The notes beneath the pieces are model-generated. The model made no database searches, was not told the DNA's origin, and saw nothing but the letters and a program-made list of their open reading frames with translations. 64,000 bases of DNA from Flavihumibacter profundi. Its GTDB lineage: Bacteria; Bacteroidota; Bacteroidia; Chitinophagales; Chitinophagaceae. The DNA lies in assembly GCF_020076305.1 (NCBI RefSeq), contig NZ_JAIQXE010000001.1, forward strand, positions 2,046,001-2,110,000. Direction: 5' to 3'. The position numbers were made by a program, and so were the translations under genes. Shown piece after piece: positions 35,204-42,117 of the stretch. The number at the start of each line of letters is the position of its first letter. The stretch's first letter is position 1.

Positions 35204-37267
35204 TTTTTTAACCTGAACCTGACCTTGCTTATCCTTCAGTTGCAAAAAATAAATACCCGGTGGTAATGAAATCCCGGATAAGGTATAACCTGTAACACCG
35301 GGGTGCAACCGAAGGTTATCCCGGACAATTATTCTTCCGCCCTGGTCAAGCAATTGCATGGCCACAACCCGTTCCCTATCTGAATTAAACTGGATAAAAT
35401 TTGTTCCTGCGGGATGAAGCACAGATACTTCCTGCACATCAGGATAGCTTTGTCCAAAACGCATCACATCCCCATGCATCGCAGATCCCTGGCGGTTAAT
35501 AACACGGATGCGGCAAAACCCGGACTTCCACATAGCGGGAATAACCTGCTGGTACAGTTGCTGGTTACGGATGGCCTTTACCTCGGCAACTGTATTATAT
35601 GACAAACCATTTCCTGATAGTTCAATTGCAAAATAGTCGGCTTCCGGATTACCATCCACTTTCCAATTACAAAACCAGCGATCCAGCTTCTGGTCCATCC
35701 ATTGCATCTCCATTAAAACAGGCAATACATTTGTTAAGCTGCTGGAACTGGCCAGTGTGAAAAATTTCCCGGATACACCTACACCATTCAACAAAATGCT
35801 TACAACAGAACCGTCCCCAGAAGCAGCGCCTGTTGTTGCCTGGTTACCCGCATCATTCCATTGACCGCCACTCCATGCCGCAACCCGCAAACTGGCCAGG
35901 TCAGATACGCCGCCACTGAGTTCATTATTAAAGGATAAACCAACATGCGCTACTGTTGCCGATTCGCCCAGCAATGACCAGTATTCAAGTTTTGAAATAT
36001 GATCCAGAGCAGGGTCAAGTGTATTACCAATAGCATAAGCTGATCCAGGGTGATATTCTGCGGTAATGTCTCCACTTGCATTTTGCAGGGATAACCAGCG
36101 AAGGGAACCATTCCTGCCAACAGGAAATAAAAAGTAGCTGTTTGCAAGCCCTATTTTCTTTATTGGTCCATTGATATAACTGGATAGTATTGATGAATCA
36201 GCTTTTACAACCCCTCGCGCGCCAATTGTCAGTAATTGTGTCGTACTGGTAGTTAGAATTCCCTCATCAAGTTTAAGTATATAAGGGAGGCTCAACGGGT
36301 TTTGCAGTATAGCACCTGCCTTATTTTTGAGCACAACAATGATACTATCGGTAACACCCCCGGTGCATTGTATTTTTTGCAATGCCGAACCCTGCAGGAG
36401 AATCGTCCCGGTTTTTTGCTGGAGGTTGGTTTCTGCAATTGCCCCTCCTGTTTGCAGCCAATCCCCTGCAAGTTGTAGTACTGAAGACCGGTTGCCACTG
36501 GCCATATTAAAAACAGCATTGTTCATGACAAGGTTTCCCGAAACCATTATCGTGTCGTCTAGGTTAATAGCAAAAGAAACACCCTGTTCTAACGCCAGGT
36601 CACCTCTTATTATAACCGGGTTGGTTCCTGAAGCAGAATAAGTGGTTGTTCCATTCGCGGTAGCCGCGGCAGACAATTGCAGGCTGCCATACACCCTTCC
36701 GCTCAGGGAAACAATTGATGCCGCATCAGTATTTTCAAAACGGAAAACACCATTTTCTGTCCCGGTTTTCCTGCTCAGGAATTGCACCAGTTCAGCATGC
36801 CCGGTTCTCGTACGATGAATATACGTGCCGCCATTGTCTACCCGCAGGGAATCATTCAACCTCAATGAATAACCGCTACTGCTTCCCGATGCATTTATAA
36901 ATACTGCACCCCTTCCAATAATTAAGGAATACCCGTTTCCGGTGGTTGTTAATGCACGTTCTGCAAGGCTGCCCGACGCACTGCTTACCAGGTTGGTAAT
37001 CGGCAGCTCTGCGATTATTGCATTAAATGGGCCGGGAACAACCTGGAGCGACCGGACGGTAACTGCAAAATCGGGCAGGCGTACTGTGTAATCTGCTGCC
37101 AGTAAACTGTTATCAAGAATAACATCATCAGCATTCCCCGGCAGGATACCATTCTCCCAATTCCCGGGATCAGCCCAAAGCCCGTTTCCGGTAACACCGG
37201 TCCACCTGATTTCTGCACCTGCTTCCAAAGAAAGCAGGCAAAGCAACACCAAACATCTGCAATTCAT
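35192..37267 (-). CDS. Secreted protein with type IX secretion sorting domain
   Basis: A 691-aa secreted protein. A signal peptide (CLVLLCLLSLEAGA) is followed by WTGVTGNGLWADPGNWENG, the N-terminal module seen in many large Bacteroidota surface proteins, then beta-strand-rich repeats. The last 80 residues are a T9SS type A sorting tail: GGRIIVRDNLRLHPG and LPPGIYFLQLKDKQG end in VQVKKLFF. It should be exported across the outer membrane by the Por/Gld system. No enzymatic domain is evident; an adhesin or surface-layer role is possible. Confidence 0.88.
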   Translation of the reverse strand: MNCRCLVLLCLLSLEAGAEIRWTGVTGNGLWADPGNWENGILPGNADDVILDNSLLAADYTVRLPDFAVTVRSLQVVPGPFNAIIAELPITNLVSSASGSLAERALTTTGNGYSLIIGRGAVFINASGSSSGYSLRLNDSLRVDNGGTYIHRTRTGHAELVQFLSRKTGTENGVFRFENTDAASIVSLSGRVYGSLQLSAAATANGTTTYSASGTNPVIIRGDLALEQGVSFAINLDDTIMVSGNLVMNNAVFNMASGNRSSVLQLAGDWLQTGGAIAETNLQQKTGTILLQGSALQKIQCTGGVTDSIIVVLKNKAGAILQNPLSLPYILKLDEGILTTSTTQLLTIGARGVVKADSSILSSYINGPIKKIGLANSYFLFPVGRNGSLRWLSLQNASGDITAEYHPGSAYAIGNTLDPALDHISKLEYWSLLGESATVAHVGLSFNNELSGGVSDLASLRVAAWSGGQWNDAGNQATTGAASGDGSVVSILLNGVGVSGKFFTLASSSSLTNVLPVLMEMQWMDQKLDRWFCNWKVDGNPEADYFAIELSGNGLSYNTVAEVKAIRNQQLYQQVIPAMWKSGFCRIRVINRQGSAMHGDVMRFGQSYPDVQEVSVLHPAGTNFIQFNSDRERVVAMQLLDQGGRIIVRDNLRLHPGVTGYTLSGISLPPGIYFLQLKDKQGQVQVKKLFF

Positions 37268-37363
37268 ACTTCACTTTTTTGCCTGGCACAAAGTACAAAG
37301 CAAAATAAGCGGAAGCAAGCGCCAATGCAGGTATGGGTGAAAAAACGGTTGGCCTATGTGCAA

Positions 37364-37392
37364 TAAAAAACCCCTTTCGTTTGGAAAGGGGC
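37364..37392 (-). terminator. Terminator of the small lipoprotein gene
   Basis: An 8-bp stem, GCCCCTTTC / GAAAGGGG, with a short CGTTTG-like loop is followed on the minus strand by TTTTTT. It lies 36 nt after the lipoprotein stop codon. Confidence 0.9.
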
Positions 37393-37427
37393 CTTCTTGC
37401 AAGAAGTTATGATAACGAAAGAAGCAA

Positions 37428-37619
37428 TTACTTCTTCAGGGTATCAACAGCAGCTTTAACTGTAGAATCGATTTTTGCAGCAGCTGTATCAACAACAGCA
37501 GCAGCTGTATCAACTACTGCAGCAGCAGTAGAATCAACTTTAGCTTCAGTTGTAGAAGCAGAATTGTTACAAGCAGCGATTGTAGCGGCGATAGCCAGAA
37601 CAGCAAATACTTTTTTCAT
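37428..37619 (-). CDS. Small alanine-zipper lipoprotein (Lpp-like)
   Basis: A 63-aa lipoprotein. The signal peptide MKKVFAVLAIAATIAAC ends in a lipobox with Cys17. The 46 residues after it are a run of heptad-like units (VDSTAAA, VVDTAAA, VVDTAAA, KIDSTVKA, AVDTLKK) with small aliphatic residues at the core positions and a C-terminal Lys-Lys. This layout resembles enterobacterial Lpp, a trimeric alanine-zipper coiled coil that is linked to peptidoglycan through its terminal lysine; similarity of design, not proven homology. The start at 37619 follows a canonical promoter and the gene has its own terminator, so it is an independent, probably highly expressed unit. Confidence 0.8.
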   Translation of the reverse strand: MKKVFAVLAIAATIAACNNSASTTEAKVDSTAAAVVDTAAAVVDTAAAKIDSTVKAAVDTLKK

Positions 37620-37658
37620 GATTGTTATGTTTTTTATGCGGTTTGTTTTTTCCGCGTG

Positions 37659-37689
37659 CAAAATTACACATTTTTCCCAACAAAACAAA
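37659..37689 (-). promoter_or_regulatory. Canonical Bacteroidota promoter of the small lipoprotein gene
   Basis: On the minus strand TTTG (37689-37686) and TAATTTTG (37666-37659) are separated by 19 bp, matching the Bacteroidota -33/-7 consensus in both boxes and spacing. Transcription should start near 37655, giving a leader of about 35 nt. Confidence 0.8.
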
Positions 37690-37716
37690 TTCCAGGCCAT
37701 TTTTTTAGCCTCCGGC

Positions 37717-39030
37717 CTATTTTTTTCGGAAAAATATCCGCACCGGCACTCCTTTGAAGTTGAAATTTTCCCTTAGCTGGTTTTCAAGGTAGTTCCTGTA
37801 AGGCGCTTTTACATCATCAGGGTAATTACAAAAAAATGCGAATGAAGGCACTACAGTAGGCAATTGTGTCACATATTTAATGCTCACCGGGTTTCCCCTT
37901 ACAACCGGCGGATGGTAAGCTGAAATAGCTTTAAGCATGGTATCATTCAGTTGTGAAGTAGGTATCTTGCGCTTCCTGTTTTCCACAACTTCCAGCCCTA
38001 TTTCAATAGCTTTGAATATCCTCGTCTTGTCTTTCGCAGAAATGAATAAAACAGGCACATCAGTAAATGGCGCAAGCCTTTCCTTCAGTTTCTTCTCATA
38101 ATCCCTGGCAGTATTGGTGGATTTCTCCATCAGGTCCCATTTGTTAACCAATATCACGATCCCCTTTCCTTTTTTTGCTGCAAGGCTGAAAATGGTGAGG
38201 TCCTGGGCTGCAATCCCTTTTTCAGCGTCTAAAACTATAAGGCACACATCGGCTTCATCCATGGCCTTTATAGCCCTGATCACTGAATAAAACTCGAGGT
38301 CTTCGTTCACTTTTTGCTTGCGTCTTATGCCTGCTGTATCAATGAGTATAAATTCCTTCTGGAAGAGGTTATAATGGGTATGGATGGTATCCCGTGTGGT
38401 CCCTGCTATATCACTTACGATGGTCCGTTCCTGGCCTACCAGTGCATTTAACAATGACGATTTACCTACATTTGGCTGACCGATAATGGCAAATTTCGGA
38501 ATGCCTTCTCCTTCGTTTTCCGCATAGCGGTCTTCAGGAATTTTCTCTACAACAGCGTCCAGTAATTCCCCTGTGCCGCTTCCGCTGATGGCAGACAAGA
38601 AAAATATATGCTCAAACCCAAGGCTATAGAACTCTGATGCTTCCAGCAGGCGCTGGTTATTATCCACCTTGTTCACCACCAGGTAAACAGGTTTTGTTGA
38701 ACGCCTTAATACATCTGCCATGGCTTCGTCAAGGTCGGTAATACCGGTAGAGGTATCCGTCATAAAGATGAGCGCATCTGCTTCGTCAAGTGCAATCAAT
38801 ACCTGCTTTTTGATCTCCTGTTCAAATACGTCATTACTGCGGGGTACGAATCCACCGGTGTCAATCACGTTGAAAGTCTTGCCGGTCCATTCTGCCACGC
38901 CATACTGGCGATCACGCGTTACACCACTTATGTCATCTACAATAGCTTTTCTCTGTTCGAGCAAACGATTGAAAAAAGTACTCTTTCCCACATTCGGCCT
39001 GCCAACAATGGCAACTGTATATCCAGCCAT
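37717..39030 (-). CDS. der: Ribosome biogenesis GTPase Der (EngA)
   Basis: A 437-aa protein with two tandem GTPase domains, the diagnostic feature of Der. The P-loops are GRPNVGKST (residue 9) and GQPNVGKSS (near 184); DTGGFVP and DTAGIRRK are the two G3 motifs, and NKVD and NKWD the G4 motifs. A C-terminal KH-like domain ends the protein (FNFKGVPVRIFFRKK). It acts in 50S subunit maturation. Length is normal. It lies downstream of era on the same strand (63 nt apart). Confidence 0.97.
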   Translation of the reverse strand: MAGYTVAIVGRPNVGKSTFFNRLLEQRKAIVDDISGVTRDRQYGVAEWTGKTFNVIDTGGFVPRSNDVFEQEIKKQVLIALDEADALIFMTDTSTGITDLDEAMADVLRRSTKPVYLVVNKVDNNQRLLEASEFYSLGFEHIFFLSAISGSGTGELLDAVVEKIPEDRYAENEGEGIPKFAIIGQPNVGKSSLLNALVGQERTIVSDIAGTTRDTIHTHYNLFQKEFILIDTAGIRRKQKVNEDLEFYSVIRAIKAMDEADVCLIVLDAEKGIAAQDLTIFSLAAKKGKGIVILVNKWDLMEKSTNTARDYEKKLKERLAPFTDVPVLFISAKDKTRIFKAIEIGLEVVENRKRKIPTSQLNDTMLKAISAYHPPVVRGNPVSIKYVTQLPTVVPSFAFFCNYPDDVKAPYRNYLENQLRENFNFKGVPVRIFFRKK

Positions 39031-39069
39031 ATTACAATGGTTTGTTATTTCTAAATTTTTCTTCTCTTA

Positions 39070-39090
39070 CCGCTCACCGCTCACCGCTTA
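39070..39090. repeat. Three tandem 7-bp units (CCGCTCA) between der and era
   Basis: The units are CCGCTCA, CCGCTCA and CCGCTTA, directly between the era stop codon and the der start region. Too short to assign a function; possibly a relic of a dispersed intergenic repeat. Confidence 0.6.
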
Positions 39091-39092
39091 CC

Positions 39093-39962
39093 CTAATTAT
39101 ACCCATACTCCCGCAAATGCAAATCATTATCCCGCCATTTCGGCCGCACTTTTACAAAGAGTTCCAAAAACACTTTTTGCCCCAGGAATTTCTCAATTTC
39201 TATCCGGGATCGTGTGCCTAATTCCCTTATCATTTTGCCTTTCTCCCCTAACACAATCCCTTTCTGGGTATCACGCTGCACAATGATATCAGCCATAATC
39301 TTTACCAGGGTCGATTTCTCCTTAAACTCCTGCACCAATACAGCAGTATGGTAGGGAATTTCATCCTGGTATAACTGGAATATCTGTTCCCGGATCAGCT
39401 CTCCCACAAAAAAGCGGGTAGGCAGGTCAGTTAGGTTGTCTTCATCAAAGAATGGTTCCCCTTCCGGCAACAGGGAAATTATTTTCTGCAGCAATTCATC
39501 TATGCCTTCTTTTTTCAGGGCTGAAACTGCTACGACTTCCTTTACATATGGCTTGCCTGTAAAAAATTGGCGCGCTTCTTCCAGCCTGCTTTTAGTGAGG
39601 CCATCGATCTTATTCAAAACCAGTAGCGCAGGCATCCTCAGGCGGAGCGAGGAAAAAATCGCATCGCTTTCAGCCCAGTCGTCATAAATATCCACCAGTA
39701 ACAAGGCCAGGTCAGCATCTTCCAATGCGCCTTTTACAGCCTGCATCATTTTTTCATGCAGCCTGTACTTTGGCTCAATTATACCGGGAGTATCGGAAAA
39801 AATTACCTGGTAACCAGGCTCTGACAATATGCCTTTGATACGGTGACGGGTTGTTTGCACTTTTGGGGAAACAATTGCCAGTTTCTCTCCCATAAACGCA
39901 TTCAGCAAAGTGCTCTTACCCGCGTTAGGCTTTCCGAAAATATTTACAAATCCTGCTTTCAT
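39093..39962 (-). CDS. era: GTPase Era
   Basis: A 289-aa GTPase that binds 16S rRNA near its 3' end and checks 30S assembly. The P-loop is GKPNAGKSTLLNA near residue 8, DTPGII the G3 motif, and NKID the G4 motif. The C-terminal KH domain has the Era signature GEKGKMIRELGTRSRIEIE near residue 243. The start at 39962 (KAGFVNIFGKPNAG) is chosen over an ATG 9 codons upstream, which lacks family support. Confidence 0.97.
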   Translation of the reverse strand: MKAGFVNIFGKPNAGKSTLLNAFMGEKLAIVSPKVQTTRHRIKGILSEPGYQVIFSDTPGIIEPKYRLHEKMMQAVKGALEDADLALLLVDIYDDWAESDAIFSSLRLRMPALLVLNKIDGLTKSRLEEARQFFTGKPYVKEVVAVSALKKEGIDELLQKIISLLPEGEPFFDEDNLTDLPTRFFVGELIREQIFQLYQDEIPYHTAVLVQEFKEKSTLVKIMADIIVQRDTQKGIVLGEKGKMIRELGTRSRIEIEKFLGQKVFLELFVKVRPKWRDNDLHLREYGYN

Positions 39963-40191
39963 CTTTAGTGTTTGCTGGCAACAATTCATACGCTAAAGAA
40001 TACAGGAGGTAGTCAGATTCTGCCGCGTGGCATTGCCGCCATTAGCATAATAAAGAGCGCAAAGGTAGGCCAAATCAGCCGGATAAGGAAATGATTCACT
40101 TCTTCCCGGGTTAGCGGCTTGTTATCAACGCTTTATCTTGCGTTGAAAAAGAAAAAGCAGAAATATGGAATTCCATTATTTCTGCTTTCTT
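39963..40191. other. Intergenic region between era and the initiator tRNA
   Basis: Apart from the tRNA terminator at 40153-40189 it holds a 6-bp inverted repeat with an 8-nt loop (CAACGC at 40126-40131 and GCGTTG at 40140-40145). No gene was seen. Confidence 0.5.
40153..40189 (-). terminator. Terminator after initiator tRNA
   Basis: A long hairpin, AGCAGAAATA and TGGAA pairing with TTCCA and TATTTCTGCT around a central GGAATTCC, followed on the minus strand by TTTTTC. It begins 3 nt after the tRNA CCA end. A single-base bulge interrupts the stem. Confidence 0.85.
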
Positions 40192-40266
<75 letters not shown>

Positions 40267-40376
40267 ATGCAAAGGTAATAGGCCGGGGCTTCCATTCCAA
40301 ATAAATCTGATCATTTACATGCATTAAATGGGAAAGTCCCGGCTGGCGGGACTTTCAAAGATGTACACTATTTTAT

Positions 40377-41096
40377 TCATCCATCCTTTCTGTTGATACT
40401 ACTTGCCCCGCTCGATTTCATTTCCCTGATTACGCCATTTCCCTTATAGTTAACATCACTGGCACCATTGGCCTTTACTTTCATTTCCTTATTTACAATA
40501 ACGTTTATGGATGATGCACCACTGGCGTCAATATCACAATTCTCAGCAACCAGTCCCCAGCCTTTTATAGAACTGGCACCGCTTAGCTTAACAGATACAT
40601 TGCCTACATTACCACTGAGTTTGGTGTCACTTGCCCCGGAAACATCCATATCCAGGTTATTGCATTCCAACTCACCCGACAAATCACTGGCACCGCTCAG
40701 GTCAATGGATAACCTTTCTGCCTTAACCTTACCCATAAACTTCACATCACAGGCGCCATCAGCCTTAATCATTTCAAGGGTTTTTACAGATACATAAGCC
40801 TTCATATGCTTATTTCCCTTCCAGTCATTCCAGCCTTTGCCATCAAACCAGATATTCAAAACCCCGTCTTTTACTTCAGTCATAATCCGGTCACGCACTT
40901 TTGTATCTGTTGAACTCACGGCTACGCCAATTTCATTACCCTGGGAAATATATAAATCAATTGCACTGGATACATGAACACCCGAAAACTCATTAACCTG
41001 CCTGGCAACGGCATTGGCATCATTTACGACAAACTTTTGTGCATTTGCGGTCAAACCAGCCAGGACAACCAACCCGAATACGATTATTTTTTTCAT
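40377..41096 (-). CDS. DUF2807 / head-GIN domain protein (copy 1)
   Basis: A 239-aa exported protein, signal peptide IIVFGLVVLAGLTANA. The mature protein is a repetitive right-handed beta-helix of the head-GIN/DUF2807 family, with SGAS cores (LSGASDLSG, VSGASDTKL, LSGASSIKG, ASGASSINV) recurring about every 20 residues. It is a paralogue of the adjacent 239-aa gene; both start NDxNAxxRxVxxF(S/T)GVxVS. Proteins of this type are predicted surface or adhesin-like factors. No experimental role is known to me. Confidence 0.88.
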   Translation of the reverse strand: MKKIIVFGLVVLAGLTANAQKFVVNDANAVARQVNEFSGVHVSSAIDLYISQGNEIGVAVSSTDTKVRDRIMTEVKDGVLNIWFDGKGWNDWKGNKHMKAYVSVKTLEMIKADGACDVKFMGKVKAERLSIDLSGASDLSGELECNNLDMDVSGASDTKLSGNVGNVSVKLSGASSIKGWGLVAENCDIDASGASSINVIVNKEMKVKANGASDVNYKGNGVIREMKSSGASSINRKDG

Positions 41097-41114
41097 ATAA
41101 ACTGTTTAAAAAGA

Positions 41115-41834
41115 TCAACTATTTGATTTCACGCTACCACCACTGCTGGTATGTAATTTACGGATCACTGCACCACCTTTGTAATCAATCATACCACCAC
41201 TGCTGGCTTCGGCATTTAATTCCTTGGTAACTGTAGTATTTATCATTCCGCCGCTGCTGGCATCTGCAGAGCAATTGGTAGAGGAAAGGTCAAAGCCTTT
41301 GAAAATAGCGCCGCTGCTGGCTTCTACTTCAAGCATTTCTACATTGCCTTTCAATGTGGTTATTGCCCCGCTGCTATTGTCTACACTAATACTCTGCCCT
41401 TTAAATTCTGCTTCAATGATTGCGCCGGAACTGCAGTCTATATCCAGCTTGTTTACATTTACCACCGCCCCGGTTTTTACTGTTGAACCGGATGAGGCCG
41501 ACAATTTATCCAGCTGCCGGATTGAAACATACGCTTTGAACTTTACATTCCTGCGCCAATGCGAATCACTATAAACATTATCAATAGAAATTTTCAACAC
41601 GCCTCCTTCCACAACAGTCTTGATCCTGTCCTGGTATTCCGGACGGCTACAACTCACGGCAACGGCATCCTTATCACCCTGCTGCAACAACAATTCAATG
41701 CCCGCAGATACCTTCACACCAGTAAATGCACCAACCTCACGCACACGTGCGTTTGGATCATTCACCGTTGTCGTTTGGGCCCGTACACCCGCCGTGGCCA
41801 GCAATAAAAATGCGATCGTCAATATTTTTTTCAT
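41115..41834 (-). CDS. DUF2807 / head-GIN domain protein (copy 2)
   Basis: A 239-aa paralogue of the next gene, the same length, 18 nt upstream of it. Signal peptide IAFLLLATAGVRAQ. The beta-helix repeats here use SSGA cores (CSSGAIIEA, NSSGAITTL, ASSGAIFKG, ASSGGMINT, ASSGGMIDY) instead of SGAS, so the two copies have changed the register or residue of the repeat in parallel. They are probably one operon, with this gene first. Confidence 0.88.
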   Translation of the reverse strand: MKKILTIAFLLLATAGVRAQTTTVNDPNARVREVGAFTGVKVSAGIELLLQQGDKDAVAVSCSRPEYQDRIKTVVEGGVLKISIDNVYSDSHWRRNVKFKAYVSIRQLDKLSASSGSTVKTGAVVNVNKLDIDCSSGAIIEAEFKGQSISVDNSSGAITTLKGNVEMLEVEASSGAIFKGFDLSSTNCSADASSGGMINTTVTKELNAEASSGGMIDYKGGAVIRKLHTSSGGSVKSNS

Positions 41835-41909
41835 TGTATTTCTTTTAGGTTATGAAGGTGTGACGGGCACCAATTACAAAATGTTACAGTAATTAGGAAA
41901 AAATGCCTT

Positions 41910-41917
41910 TATTTTTG
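41910..41917 (+). promoter_or_regulatory. Candidate -7 promoter of the TPP-regulated receptor
   Basis: TATTTTTG is a perfect TAnnTTTG match 34 nt before the TPP aptamer. Transcription would start near 41921, at the edge of the inverted repeat 41921-41942. The -33 TTTG is not evident. Confidence 0.45.
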
Positions 41918-41920
41918 CTT

Positions 41921-41942
41921 TTCGATTACCAAAGTAATCGAA
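41921..41942 (+). repeat. Perfect 9-bp inverted repeat before the TPP riboswitch
   Basis: TTCGATTAC and GTAATCGAA flank a CAAA loop. It starts at the predicted transcription start, so it would form a 5'-terminal hairpin of the receptor mRNA or serve as a palindromic operator. Confidence 0.75.
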
Positions 41943-41948
41943 ACAGTT

Positions 41949-42045
41949 TCCTCGGGGTGCTGCTGGAATGGTAACAATAACTTTTCAGATGCTGAGATAA
42001 TACCCGTAGAACCTGGACAGGGTAATGCCTGCGCAGGGAAGGTGG
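41949..42045 (+). promoter_or_regulatory. TPP riboswitch (THI element)
   Basis: All conserved blocks are present in order: TCGGGGTGCT at 41952, then GCTGAGATAATACCCGTAGAACCTG across 41991-42014, and GGTAATGCCTGCGCAGGGAA at 42021-42040. The sequence GCTGAGA...ACCCGT...ACCTG...GGTAATGCC...GCGnAGGGAA is the classic TPP aptamer. The variable P3 arm is GCTGGAATGG...AACTTTTCAGAT. It precedes the receptor gene by about 72 nt, so thiamin pyrophosphate should repress the receptor; no obvious intrinsic terminator is seen, suggesting control of translation. Confidence 0.95.
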
Positions 42046-42117
42046 CCGGATATTCTATTCCTCCTTTTGCTTTCGCAGCATTTCTCTCAAATCATTTTTT
42101 CAAATTAATGTAACAAC

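Noticed and set aside
40126-40145. Inverted repeat CAACGC / GCGTTG as a terminator
   Set aside because: Only 6 bp with an 8-nt loop and no T-run on either strand; the tRNA already has a better terminator at 40153-40189.
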